Origin: Lactuca virosa
Lineage: Eukaryota; Streptophyta; Magnoliopsida; Asterales; Asteraceae
Assembly (NCBI GenBank): GCA_928212115.1
Contig: CAKMRJ010005634.1
Location: 177,037,270-177,101,269, forward strand
Direction of reading: 5' to 3'
DNA: 64,000 nucleotides
Positions 22,205 to 33,164 of this stretch are shown here, one piece after another (within the stretch, counting starts at the first letter, position 1; every line of letters begins with the position of its first letter). The notes under the pieces were generated by a model. That model was not told where the DNA came from, searched no databases, and was given only the letters and a program-made list of their open reading frames with translations. The position numbers and the translations under genes were made by a program.

Positions 22205-22861
22205 CATGCATGGTCCTAAATGCCAAAACTAGACTAAGGGAAAGGTTAACCCGAAGGGAAGGACGCAAGCTTGCCAACTCTCATAACTTTATGGCTATAT
22301 TGACCAAGGGGAGTCCAGATATGAAGTTACACCTTCAGATCTTGCCCCAATACCCGAAATGACCTCCAATTATCCTAAAGATGGCCCTAAATCTAAGCAT
22401 GAAGAGATCTAGCTAAAGATAAGCCAAGGTAATGACTTGATACCTCCAAAATGATGCCAAGATGAAGTAGAGTCAGATCCACAAGCTCCTTTTTGCTCCA
22501 AGCTTCTTATACTTCACATCTTCTTCACACAAAGCACCATAATCACTCTTTAAGCCTCACAATCGCTCAAGAACACGGTTAATAGCGATTAGGGTTTCTC
22601 TTAGCCATCAAGGCAGATGGTAAAGGACTGGAGGAAGGGACTTAAGATCCTTCAAATAGGGTGCAAACCCGAAAAATTAGGGTTTCACCTCCCAGCTCCT
22701 ACTCGTCGAGTTCGGGTCCTCCGACTCGTCGAGTAGATCCAATAATCAATGCGGGCTATCCCGCCTCTACACGACGAGTTGGGGGAAACCAACTCGTCGA
22801 GTAGGTCCGTAAATATGTATATAATTCTTTAAAACTTGTACCTGGGAGTCGGGGTGTTACA
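22205..22861 (-). repeat. LTR D': partial LTR of chromovirus family D
   Basis: On the minus strand it starts TGTAACACCCCGACTCCCAG at 22861 and follows the LTR of element D for about 650 bases, including the ACTCGTCGAG palindromes (22705-22802), the leader AAACCCTAATCGCTA region and the AGATCTGAAG inverted repeat in decayed form. Copia C cut it at 22204; the rest lies left of the window. It sits in LINE ORF1 sequence. Confidence 0.9.
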
Positions 22862-24369
22862 GTGATATTTGGATTAGGCAGTTCCATGTTTTTGTCACTT
22901 TGGTAAGGTTTGGCAGGAATCAGTCAAAGCAATATGGAACTCATCCTAATTTAGTTAAAATAGGAAGAGTGGGTGGTGTTGATAGATCACATGTAGGATC
23001 TTATGCTAATGTGGTGAATGACGTTCCTGTTCTGGTTCGAAAATCTCCAAAAAAGAGTTGGTTTCTTTGGTGTTAGAAGGTAAGGATATTTACAATCCTG
23101 TGTCTGTGCAGTCTTCCGTTTTTTGTCAGGTAAGAAACATTAGGCTTATCCTGAATCTTTTGGTTTTGCTTAAAGAGGAAGGTTTTACTGATGAGCAACT
23201 TAAATATGTTGGTGGTGATTGGGTCTATGTTAACTTTGACTTAGAAATGGTTTATTCTATGTTTAATAAATCAGCATGAATTAGAGCTTTATTTTTGAAC
23301 ATAATACTTGTTGTCAAGGAGTATAGAGTAATGGAGAGAGTATTTGGATTGAAATCACGGGTCTACCGTGTTGCGTTTGGAATGATGATGTGGTTTCTAA
23401 AATTACAAATTTGTGGGATGAGGTATGTATTTAAGATGAAGATGATCAAGCTTCATTGGCGGTAAAAAGAGTCTGTATTAAATCTTCTAAGACTTCTCTG
23501 ATTCATGAAGTAATTAATGTAGTTATTCAGGGTATTACATATGAAGTTGTGTGAGGAAATTATCTAATTAGAAACATGACATTATAAATGGTGATCAATA
23601 TTTGGATCGAGATATCCCCTATTTGTTGGAGGATTATGATAATGAGATTTTTTTTGGACAAGAAAAAGATAACAAGCATACTCCAGGGGTAAATTTAAAT
23701 GATAATGAAGATGGTGAAGTGGGTGAAGTTTCAAGTGAGGAAAAGTATATTGTTCAAGGTCATATGGGTGTGGGTTATGTAGATAGAAAATGGAATATTT
23801 CTTCAAACCAGTGGCTTAAAAAAGGGTGCTACTTTGGGAGATTTAGCAACTGATAAATTGTAGTTTCCTGCAGCTCCTGAGGTGGTTCATTTTGTCCAGC
23901 CCTCTACTGTTCCAATCAGTTCTATTCCAGCAGCATGCACACCAGTCTCTGCTGCTCCAGCTGGTTCTGTTTCGGTGGTTCACACACCTATTACACCTAT
24001 GGCAGCGGGTATTCTAGTTGCATCTGAGTCGACTGTTGCTGTCGGTCAAGCTTCAATTGTTGCTGAATTTCCGGTCCAATGTAATGTTTTTAATTAGGTG
24101 GAGGAAGAGCAGTCAGATTCTTTATCTTACCCCCGGGCTTTCGAAAGACAAAAATTCTGATTTGGTTTCTAATACCTTTAAAGCACATTCCTCAAGCTCT
24201 CATGGTTTATCCAAACTTCTTAAAAGCATGTTTCGAATTGTGTTGATGATATTGCAAATGTCACGAAACAATATATTGAGATGGGTGGGTTGTTTGGGTA
24301 TGATATGGATGGTAACAAGGAGAAGATTAAGAAGATTATAACTACTATTTGTGTGGGATTTGTTGATAA
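22862..24369 (+). pseudogene. ORF1 of the LINE, 5' end missing
   Basis: Fragments in several frames fit the ORF1 protein of plant L1-type LINEs, an RNA-binding factor. 22870-22930 gives IRQFHVFVTLVRFGRNQ, resembling the end of an RRM. 23058-23276 resembles the following conserved domain (LKEEGFTDEQLKYVGGDWVY). 23340-23560 gives WNDDVVSKITNLWDEV and VKRVCIKSS. 23602-24097 is an acidic, Pro/Ala-rich C-terminal tail. Stops and frameshifts are frequent. LTR D' removed the start. Confidence 0.75.
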
Positions 24370-25290
24370 ATGAATTGTATTTCTTTGAATGTTTGTACTA
24401 CCCGTTCTTTTTCTAAAAGGAAATGAGTGAGATCTATTTGTATGGAAAAGGGGTGTCATTTTTGGACTTCAAGAAACAAGGATGACTCAGGTAGATTTAT
24501 CTAAAACTTGGTGTATATGGGGGAACTATAATTTTGATTTTGCTTCCAACAATGCTCGTGGAAGATCCGGTGGCATTTTGTCTATTTGGGATCCAAAGGT
24601 GTTCATTAAGTCCTTAGTGGTTTTTATGCAAAGTGTTCTTATTTGTAGGCAGTAAGTGGGTCCCTTTAATGTTGATTGCTTTATGATGAATGTGTATGCT
24701 CCTGAGGATATTGTGGGTAAGCAAGAGCTGTGGAATTTTATTTCTTATTTTATTGCTTATTTTGAGGGAAATTATATTATTTTAGGTGACTTTAATGTGG
24801 TTAGAAATGATTGGGAGAGGCATGCTTTGGTTTTTTGTCATAATTTCGCAGAGGCTTTCAATGATTTTATTGATGATAATGGTGTTGTAGATGTTCCCAT
24901 GATTGGGAAGAGATTAACTCGGGTTAATTCGCCTGCTTCAAAACTAAGTAAATTAGACATTTTCTTAATTTCTAAAGATTTATTTGATAGGTTCCAGTCT
25001 TTTTCAGGTTGCGGTATTAGACAAAAAATGGTCCGGTCATTGTCCTATCCTATTACATGATCTCTCGGTTGATTATGGTATGAGTTATTTTAATTTCTTT
25101 AATTCATGGCTTCATATGGAGGGGTTTGATGAGGTGGTTCGTGGTGCAGTTAATGATTTCATGGTTGATCAAAGGTGGAGTAAGTTTTTTGTTTTTAAAA
25201 ACAAACTTAAGTTGATTAAAATAGAATCCGGGATTGGCATAATCACACAAAATAAAAAAAATTGTTTTGTTGCGTAATCTTCAGTCTCGA
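24370..25290 (+). pseudogene. LINE ORF2 endonuclease domain
   Basis: The ATG at 24370 opens MNCISLNVCTTR, the usual start of an L1-type ORF2 with an AP-like endonuclease that nicks the target DNA. After frame changes the domain shows CMEKGCHFW, SNNARGRSGGILSIWD, MMNVYAPED, NYIILGDFNVVRN (catalytic Asp and Asn) and KLSKLDIFLIS. Frameshifts and stops break it near 24415, 24655 and 25060. The order matches the APE domain of plant LINEs. Confidence 0.85.
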
Positions 25291-26580
25291 TTAAATGTTA
25301 TTGATCATTTTGTTGATGATGGTAGCTCTTCTACTCAATTACTTGATCAAAGGAAAAAACTTTTAGGTGAGGTGGTGAAGCTCAAAAAAGATTGGTGCTT
25401 TAGATGTTGCGTAGAAAGCTAAGGTTAAGTGGTCTATGGAGAGAGATGAGAACTCAAAGTTTTTTCATGGTCTATTGAAAAAACGTAGGTGTCAGATGAT
25501 GATTCGGGGTATTTCTGTAGATGGGGAGTGGATTATAGATTCGGATACTGTAAAAAATGAATTTTATGAGTTTTATTCTGCTAAATTTCAACCGTGTAAT
25601 GGTATCAAGTTGGCGTCTCGTAGTAATAGATTTTCTTCTCTCGGTTTTGAGGCGGTTTCTTCTCTTGAAGCTGTGTTTTTTACTTAGGAGATTAAGCAAG
25701 CGGTGTGGGATTATGATGGGGATCGAGCTGTAGGTCCATATGGGCTCTCGTTCGATTTTCTTAAACATTATTGGGATATTATTGGTGAACATGTCGTTGT
25801 TTTTGTGCAATAATTTTATTATAAGCCCATCATCCCGGTTGGCTGCGATTCCTCCTTTATCACTCTCATCCTAAAAGTTGATAATCTGATTCTGGTTAAG
25901 GACTATCGATCTATTAGTCTTATTGGCATGCTGCTTAAAATTGTAGCTAAATTCTTAGCTAAACGCCTTTCCTTGGTCTTGCATCATGTTATTAGAGTTA
26001 AACAATAAGCTTTTCTTAAGTAACGTCAAATTCTTGATGGCCCTTTAAGGGTTAATGGGCTTTGCTGATAACTTGAGATCTTGGATTAAATGTATGTGTA
26101 GGTTCCTTGATCGATATCAATTAACAATAAACAAAGAACATAGAAGAATTAACGCAAATGTTTTCACTAATAATATGTTCTCACCAAGAGAAAAAGCACA
26201 AAGCTTTAGGGTTCGATGATAAACTAATTTAAAAACCCTAGTATATAAAGAAATAAAGTATATCCTTACAAACTAGGGATATCACCTAATATATGCTAAT
26301 AATAAGAATAAAGTATATCCGATATCACTAAGATATCAGATCTGCTAACTATCTATGTATCTTTTACAAATACAAGAGATTACATAAGATCTACATATCA
26401 CATTGACACGACTTTACAAAGATAACTTCACGCTGGTGCTTATGAATACGTCTGTGTTGTTTGAGTCAGCGTAATTGTTTTACATCATCAGATTCTATGG
26501 CTTGGCATTATATTATATTCAAGAATTCTAGATCTTCTATCATTTTGAATGGGAACTCCACTAATGAATTTCAACTTTTT
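25291..26580 (+). pseudogene. LINE ORF2 linker and first half of RT
   Basis: 25436-25687 carries the pre-RT region (ERDENSKFFHGLLKKRR, then IRGISVDGEWI). RT follows with AVGPYGLSFDFLKHYW, FITLILKVDN, DYRSISLIGMLLKIVAKFLA and, after a stop, RQILDGPL. Beyond 26045 the order is odd: MGFADNLRSWIKC (about 26056-26094) comes before a 400-bp insertion, and DSMAWHYI with SRSSIILNGNSTNEFQLF follows it. Gypsy G then cuts RT at 26580. Confidence 0.85.
26097..26499 (-). repeat. Probable solo LTR or small LTR-like insertion in the LINE
   Basis: A 400-bp AT-rich segment between two LINE RT fragments. On the minus strand it runs from TGATGATGTAAAAC to CCTACA, so TG...CA ends are possible, and has a TATA-like CTTTATATAC (26242-26251) followed by CTAGGGTTT. 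I found no clear 5-bp duplication and no coding sequence. The boundaries are uncertain by some tens of bases. Confidence 0.45.
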
Positions 26581-28722
26581 TGTAACGTCCCATTTTCACA
26601 ACCAAAAAATTTTCATTTTATTTAAGTAGAGCTTTCCATTTATAAATTCATCTTCAAGAAAACCGTTTCTTCCAAATACATTTATTGAAATCAGAGTAAT
26701 ATTAAAGCGCAAAATCTTCATTGTTGCTTATGAATGTTTACAGTCACGCATTCGCCTTACCATGACGACCGATGATACACGAAACAATAAGCAACTGAGT
26801 AAGCACAAAGTTTAGTGACTTTCCCCCAAAATACCCCATACAATAAACATACAAGCATGCCGCGGCTCCACTCAACCATCGGGTTGGAATACCCAGGGTT
26901 TGTTGGCCTACCGCCTCAACCCAACCGCTGTTCCCGAGCCTCCGGGTATCTTGGCATATAACACAAAGCAGGACCACCTCCACCAACTACTATTATATGT
27001 CGACATATAAACAATCAAGACCAAGTAGGCACATAATACATGCAAACAACAATCATACAACTCACTACGCCTACTAGTCCTAACACCACACACTCTCCCG
27101 CTACCAGATATCCTCCATGAAATGCGTAACCATAAGTAACCAGAGGTGAGATACCCACCCGAACAGATGATCCTACTCTAGAGCCACAACCAAACAAGGA
27201 ACATGCAAGAAAGCCTAGATCAAGAGTTCTTAGGGTATCCTACATGACCACATACAGTCCCTAGGGCACTCCACTAGATGATTACCAACAAGTACAGGTA
27301 AACATACAGATATATAAATCACTACCGCATAATAACATCATATATACCAGGACATAGATCTAAATACCAACAATCCAAGGAATGCATAATCGTATATACT
27401 CAGAGGTGAGATAGACACCCGGACAGGTAATCCTACTCTAGAACCACAACCAAACAAGGAACAGGTAAAAGAGCCTAGATCAAGAGTCCTTAGTCTATCC
27501 TACATGACTATATATAGTCCATATGGAATCCTTCTACTAAAGATAACAAAAACTAGTGGGACCACATTGGTGCCTTCTACCCACATGTACAGTGAGGCGT
27601 TACTCACCTAAATCGAAGAACCTTAAAACACTATGATATGCTCACTTCTGCAATGCTTGCTTCCACGAATCCACTAGTATCAGAACCAAGTAAAATCTAA
27701 ATCAATAGCCCAAAATCCTCATGTTTGACCCAAGGTCAAACTTTGTCAAAAAGTTAACGGTCAACGAAAGTCAACAAAAGTCAAAGTACAAGGTAGTTGA
27801 GTACGCCAAGCGTACTCAACATATGCCCAACGTACGCAGCCTGATCCCACTCCTTCATTAAGCACTTAATCTCTTAAGGACTTTTCACCCAAACTCATAT
27901 CTAACCTCAAAACATTGTCTTAAGTCATAAAGTTTCCATCTTTATGACTCACCACGGCCAGGGAAGGTCCAAAAACAAAAACCCTAACTTATTAATCCAT
28001 TAAGACATCGCAACTATTGCATGGGAGGGGATATAAGGACCAAGATCACATTTTTATGGTTCATAATGGCTTCATAATGGGAAAAGTTTCCAAATTTATC
28101 CGTTAGAATGGTTCCAACAAACAAGATCTAGTCATTAAGTCTCAAAGGCACCAAAGTGCATCTTTTTCAACTTAATCCATTAGGTCCATGTTTCCAACCT
28201 TTAGATCTGAATCAAAATGATGTTTAGATGGATAAAGTTTCCAACTTCATCCATAACAAGGTCACAAACTTTCAAGATTTAAACCTTATGCACTAAAGTG
28301 ACCAAAAATTCATATAATCCAAAACTAGCTACATCTAACAAATGAATCGTCAAGATTCAAGCTTTATAACTCCAAAAGAAAGATCAAGGTGAACAAGGTC
28401 CAGATCTATAAGCTTCAATATAACCAAAGTTTCTTCAATGAGTTCCTTCTTCTCTAAGGTACATCAAGAACACTCCAAAGCATTTAAAAACACCTTATTT
28501 TTGCTCATAAGGCTCAAACTAGGGTTAGGGTTTCAAGGGAGGGTGTTGGAGAGGTGGAGGCTGAGAATGAAATGGGTTTCGGGAAGTTAAGTAGCTTAAA
28601 TATGGATCAAACCATGAAAATAAGGTTTGGGCACTGATTGCGTACGCTCAGAGTACTCTTGGTATGCCCAACGTACCAGGGATGCCTAGTACGCCGAGCG
28701 TACGCAACTAACCCAAAATCGT
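26581..28722 (-). repeat. 3' LTR of Gypsy G, first segment
   Basis: Matches 54497-56700. It contains a 260-bp-spaced duplication (about 27115-27260 and 27378-27520), each unit with CCACAACCAAACAAGGAAC. It ends with the ATCGT duplicated by insertion of element D. A minus-strand TATA-like CATATTTAAGC lies at 28594-28604. Confidence 0.93.
28594..28705 (-). promoter_or_regulatory. LTR promoter of Gypsy G with GTACGC palindromes
   Basis: Upstream of the TATA-like sequence (minus strand) lie the palindromic pairs GCGTACGC (28640-28647) and GTACGCCGAGCGTAC (28689-28703). In the right LTR the matching GTACGCCCAGCGTAC occurs twice near 56644-56686. Another pair, GAGTACGCCAAGCGTACTC, lies at 27799-27817. 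Function inferred from location. Confidence 0.55.
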
Positions 28723-28794
28723 TGTAACACCCCGACTCCCAGGTATATTTTTAAAAGCTTTCTTTTCATATTAATGAAAAAAATCGACGAGTTG

Positions 28795-28932
28795 GAGGCC
28801 CCAACTCTTCGTGTAGAACCTAGTCATCCCGCGTGGGTTTTGACTCCTACTCGACGAGTCAGTGGACCCCGACTCGACGAGTAGGGGTTGTGCATGAAAA
28901 CCCTAATTTTTAAGGTTTGCACCCTATTTAAA
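28795..28932 (+). promoter_or_regulatory. LTR promoter of D with CTCGACGAG palindromes
   Basis: CGACGAGTTGG (28795), CTACTCGACGAGTC (28847-28860) and GACTCGACGAGTAGG (28871-28885) precede the TATA-like CTATTTAAA at 28924-28932. The 3' LTR repeats the set at 36128-36288 and D' carries it at 22705-22802. Role inferred. Confidence 0.6.
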
Positions 28933-29240
28933 CGACCTTAAGTCCTTTCCTCCACCCCCTTACTACCCTTGTGACGGCCAAAAGAAACCCTAATCGCTAC
29001 TAACCTTGTTATTGAGTGATCGTGAGGCTTAAAGAGTGATTTTGGTGCATTTTTTGAAGAAGGTGTGAAGTATAAGAAGCTTGGAGCAAAGAGGAGCTTG
29101 TGGATCTGAATCTACTTCATCTTGGCGTCATTTTGAAGTTATAAAGTCATTACCTTGGGTTATCTTTAATTAGATCTCTTCATGCCTAAGTTTAGTGCCA
29201 TTCTTTAGGACATTTGGGAGTCATTTCGGATATTGGGGTA

Positions 29241-29399
29241 AGATCTGAAGTTGTAACTTCAGATCTGGACTCCCCTTGGGCCTACAGCCATTAAGTTATG
29301 AGATTTGGTAATCTTGGGCCTTTCCCTTTGAGTTAACCTATCCCTTAGTTTAGTTTTGGCATTTAGGACCATGTTTGTATGTAAAGTTTGCAACTTTAC
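29241..29399 (+). repeat. Two perfect inverted repeats in LTR D
   Basis: AGATCTGAAGTT / AACTTCAGATCT with a 2-base spacer (29241-29266) and GTAAAGTT / AACTTTAC with a 3-base spacer (29381-29399). Both are kept in the 3' LTR (36591-36616 and 36732-36750). They lie downstream of the TATA box, so they would be present in the transcript as hairpins. Confidence 0.85.
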
Positions 29400-30001
29400 G
29401 TGGAAACCATGCCCTAGGAGGTTGGATCTGCAATATGGAGCTTTGGGGTGGCTTAAAAACATTTGTATAATAAATGGACTGCATAAACTCGACGAGTCGC
29501 TTTGCTGACTCGGCGAGTCAGATGAAGGTTGCCCGTGTCTGATTCTGCATGAACTCGGCGAGTCGGTAAGAGGACTCGACAAGTCAGTTAGGGTTTTCCC
29601 CGACATCTGGACACACATGGACTCGACGAGTTGGTTGGAAACTCGGCGACTCAGTTAGGGTTTTATGACTTCCTGATTCCTTGAGGCACTCGACGATTCG
29701 GGTCAACATGGACCGTTGACTTTGACCTTTGACTTTGACTTTGACCAAGGGTTGACCGGTTGGACTTTTGAGGGTATTTTGATAAATTGGGATTCTGATG
29801 GACTTTATCCTATGGTGGTTGTAGGTGGTGGGGTTCGTGACAGTGATTCGGGAGTTGATCTTATCACTACAGTTCGACACTTGTGAGGTGAGTTATCCTC
29901 ACTATATCAACAGGGTCTAAGGCACCAATGCCGACCCTTATCGGATTTGTATCCGGGTTTATTGCATGATATACTTATTGATTTACATCTTGGTTGTTAA
30001 A

Positions 30002-30275
30002 ATGGTGATATGCTTAGTGACCTGGTAGGTCGGTATCCTAGTTTATAGGATGGTTGCTATGTTAGTGATCTGTTAAATCGGTATCCTTGATTATATGATG
30101 GTTGCTATGTTAGTGATCGGTTAGATCTGTATCCTGGTTATAGGATGGTTGCCATGTTAGTGATCTGTTAGATTGGTATCCTGGATTATAGGATGGTTGC
30201 TATGTTAGTGATCGGTTAGATCTGTATCCTGGCTATAAAATGGTTGCCCTGTTAGTGATCTGTTAGATATGTATG
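30002..30275 (+). repeat. 47-bp tandem array in LTR D
   Basis: About six units of GATGGTTGCTATGTTAGTGA type. Two variants alternate (one with GATCTGTTAGATCGG and GATTATAG, one with GATCGGTTAGATCTG and GGTTATAG), so the higher-order unit is a dimer of about 95 bp. The same array in the 3' LTR (38625-38735 and 51277-51476) was the target of solo LTR E. Confidence 0.9.
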
Positions 30276-30369
30276 ATTATCTGTACATGCTAGCTAGCAT
30301 ATGACATTTATGTGCACATGTTTGTTGGTTCGGGGGGATTGGGTTGAGGCAGGTCCTGTTTTGTGCTCT

Positions 30370-30560
30370 AGGCCAAGATACCCAGGGCAGACCGGATAGA
30401 TTGCAGACCCGGGAGGGCATTTAGTCAGGCCGAAGGCCCGACGAGCGGTCCGAATAGGCTAAAGGCCACGAGAGGCGGTCCAGACGTGCCGAAGGCGTGG
30501 AGAGCGGTCCAGATAGATTGAAGGCCCGGTGCGGGCGGTGCATTCAGGCTGAAGGCTAAA
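30370..30560 (+). repeat. GC-rich degenerate array in LTR D
   Basis: About five units of roughly 30 bp with the words GCGGTCC and GAAGGCC. A matching array is in the 3' LTR at 51550-51725. Marked rise in GC compared with the AT-rich surroundings. Confidence 0.75.
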
Positions 30561-30846
30561 TATGCATGATGTGTTTGTTTATATGATATGATTATGATCG
30601 TATGGCGTTGGTATTTTGGGGGTAATTCACTAAGCCTTCGAGCTTACATTTATCGATTATTGTTTCAGGTACTTCTGATGATCGCGGGAAGGCGAAGGCG
30701 TGATCGTGCACCTCCTTATGTTTTTATGATTTGATTCTGGGAAACTCTGACATTAAACCATTTTGAAAACATGTTTGTAATAATTATTGGGTTTTGAATG
30801 ACTTAAAAAGTTTTAAATTGGCTTGAATTTTATGGATGTTACAAGT

Positions 30847-30858
30847 TGGTATCAGAGC
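30847..30858 (+). other. Primer-binding site of D
   Basis: TGGTATCAGAGC, an exact initiator-methionine type site, three bases after the 5' LTR. Confidence 0.96.
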
Positions 30859-31421
30859 CTTGGTTTGAGTGAATTGGAGGAAACACTCGCGTGTCTCCAG
30901 TCTCAAACTGAGGACAAGATTTTAAAATGATTTTCTTTAAAAATTTTCAAAATAATAAATGAGGATGCAAGTGTATGCATCACGACCGTACATAATTAAG
31001 ATCTTATAGCCTGAGAATATTTCGTTTGGCCTTATTTCCTGTTCTTGTTTGATGAAGGGCTTAGGTAGGAGCAGGTATTCGAAAGTCTATAGGGTCCAAC
31101 ATTATGTATGGCTAGCATACACGAGTGCTGCAGGGTTGGTGGAAGTTTCATGGATGGGTTGTTTGGGATGAGTCCGCCAGTTATGAGATATTTAGCTTTC
31201 CTCTAGGAGTGAGGATTGAGTGCATGCCATACTTACATATAGCTTTTAGGGCGTTGTGATGATACTTGAGACAAATATGGGTAGGTGTGGAAGGTAGTAT
31301 GGGCCCGTACTACTGAAAGCACAAGACCCATACACGTAGCAAGAAAGTCACAACCCCTAGGGTTTTGTTGGGAGTTGGTTCCCAGATTGTTATGTAGGAT
31401 ATCTGATATCTTCCTTATATA
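30859..31421 (+). other. Non-coding leader of D
   Basis: No ORF that I would support between the primer site and gag. Confidence 0.7.
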
Positions 31422-32745
31422 TTGTTCAGCATGGTGATTACTCGACGATTTGTGACTGGATCCGGGTCAGGATCAGGAGGCGGCGGACAGGAGGCACCGA
31501 CAGCGCCCGAGACTATCGGTCGTATGGGGCCAGACGAGATGGACCCCAGGATGTGGGAAATCCTGCATGATGAGGTGCTTGCGATGTTCCGGGATCAGTT
31601 ACTGGAGATGTTTGGGTCTATCAAGACCGCCATGGTGGAGTATTTCGATGATCGCTATGCAGCCCTCACTGAGGTGGCTGCCGCAGCAGCGACAACAACT
31701 GTAACGGCGACAGGGGTAGGAGCCAGTCGAGATTTTAAGTATCGGGACTTCGACAACATGAAGCCCCCTACTTTTAATGGGACTTAGGACCCCCATCAAA
31801 GACATGAGGTGGCTATCTGACGTGGAGGGGTGTTTCTTCACGTGTTCATGTCCTACTAACCAGAAGGTCAGATGTGCCCTGAACCTGCTGAGGTCCGGGG
31901 CAAAGGACTGGTGGAGGTTGATGACTGGACCATATTCTGATAATCAGAGAGTTGCAGTTACTTGGGAGCAGTTCAGGGATATGTTCCGTGCTCGCTACAT
32001 TCCATGAGTCGAGCGGGAACTGTTAGCTCAGGAGTTTCTGAATTTAAGACTGGATGGTGAGACGGTGACGGAGATCACCCGTATGTTCACAGAGAGGGCG
32101 ATGTTCTGCCTGGAGTTTGCTTCAGAGCAGGCTTAGATGACACGTTATCTGAGCATGCTCAAGACTAACATTCGTCAGTTTGTTGCTACCCAACGATGTG
32201 ACACTTTCCTGGAGTTACAGGAGGCCGCTAGGCGGCGTGAGTTAGAGATTGAGTTGCAGTTGAGGGAGCAGCGGCAGGCCCCGACGCAGTCACAACCGGC
32301 GCCAAAGCGGTCTAAGACCGCTAATTCGAGGTCAGGAGGACAGCAGGGCCGCACTTGTGGTAACTGCGGGAAGAGTCACTCAGGGGTTCGCATGTTGGGT
32401 AGCGCGTGTCGTAAATACGGCAAGGAGGGGCACTTTGCGAGGGATTATCGCCAGCTAGCCCCAGTTCAGGATATGAGGATCTGCTACCATTGTCATCAGG
32501 TTGGTCACGTGAAGACCAAGTGTCCACAGCTCGCTGCCAGGCCGGCGCAGGCTCCAGCGCCGACTACACTGAGGATTACTGATGGGAGTCAGGGACGAGC
32601 AACACCCCCGAGGGCTCAGGGACACGCCTTCCAGCTTACAGCAGAGGAGGCCAGGGCAGCACCAGATGTGGTTGTTGGTATGTTTCTATCCCTTATCTTA
32701 CTGATTATATTTGTTTTATGCTTATATGTTTGTACCTGTGATTAG
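31422..32745 (+). pseudogene. Gag of chromovirus D
   Basis: Start at 31422 or 31431 (MVITRRFVTGSGSGSGGGG). A typical gag follows: FKYRDFDNMKPPTFNGT, then after a stop and frameshift at 31785 MRWLSDVEGCFFTCSCPTNQ, WWRLMTGPYSDNQ and FRDMFRARYIP, a stop at 32005, ERELLAQEFLNLRLDGETV, a stop at 32134, and MTRYLSMLKTNIRQF. Two zinc-knuckle regions follow; the first has lost Cys residues (CRKYGKEGHFARDY) and the second is intact (CYHCHQVGHVKTKC). The frame then runs into a hydrophobic tail that belongs to the candidate intron. Confidence 0.92.
32678..32745 (+). other. Candidate 68-nt intron between gag and protease frames of D
   Basis: The segment begins GTATGTTT and ends TGATTAG, obeys GT-AG, is T-rich, and contains a branch-like TACTGAT. 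Its removal joins the gag frame to the protease frame at a Gly codon and gives the residue order expected at the gag-PR boundary of this lineage. Read through, it encodes only a hydrophobic tail and a stop. Alternatives are an insertion or a programmed frameshift; no transcript evidence is available. Confidence 0.5.
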
Positions 32746-33164
32746 GTATGTTTTTAGTGAACTCCTTACCTGCTTTGGTATTATTTGAGTCGGGGGCGAG
32801 TCGGTCGTTTGTCTCTCAGACATTTAGTAGGGAGTTCAGTGTTCCAGTAGGAGAGCTAGAGTGTCCGTTGCGAGTTACTATCGACAACGAACACGGGATT
32901 TCTGCTTCTTCAGTCTATCAGGGTTGCGTAATGGAGATCTTCGGGGTATCTTCCCCAATAGACCTGATCCTGATTCCCATGGGAGATGTAGGTGTGATTG
33001 TGGGTATGGACTGGTTTAGTCGCTTCGGTGCCATGATCGACTGCGAGGGTCAGCGGGTGGTAGTTCGAACCCTAAGTGGGGGAGAATTGATTGTCTATGG
33101 CGAGGGCACCAGATTGGGATTAGGGCTCGGCAGTACATTCAGCAAGGCTGTGCGGGTTATCTAG
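32746..33164 (+). pseudogene. Protease of chromovirus D, active-site Asp changed
   Basis: The pepsin-like retropepsin fold marks are present: LPALVLFESGASRSFVSQTF, then VIVGMDWFSRFGAMIDC. The catalytic Asp of the usual DSGA is Glu (FESGAS), which should abolish or greatly reduce activity. The frame stops at 33164, shortly before RT. Confidence 0.9.

Larger units (their letters stand above)
28723..30843 (+). repeat. 5' LTR of chromovirus D
   Basis: TGTAACACCCC...GATGTTACA. It contains promoter-proximal CTCGACGAG palindromes, two perfect inverted repeats (29241-29266 and 29381-29399), more palindromes at 29485-29700, a 47-bp tandem array (30002-30275) and a GC-rich array of about 30-bp units (30370-30560). 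Confidence 0.95.

Noticed and set aside
22205..22861. Segment first read as a possible host gene downstream of Copia C
   Set aside because: The reverse complement matches the LTR of chromovirus D, including its terminus and palindromes.
29485..29700. Spaced CTCGACGAG repeats that look CRISPR-like
   Set aside because: Units are short, unevenly spaced and palindromic, lie inside a plant LTR, and have no cas genes nearby.
30847..30858. tRNA-like TGGTATCAGAGC words
   Set aside because: They are primer-binding sites next to LTR ends, not tRNA genes; no cloverleaf surrounds them.
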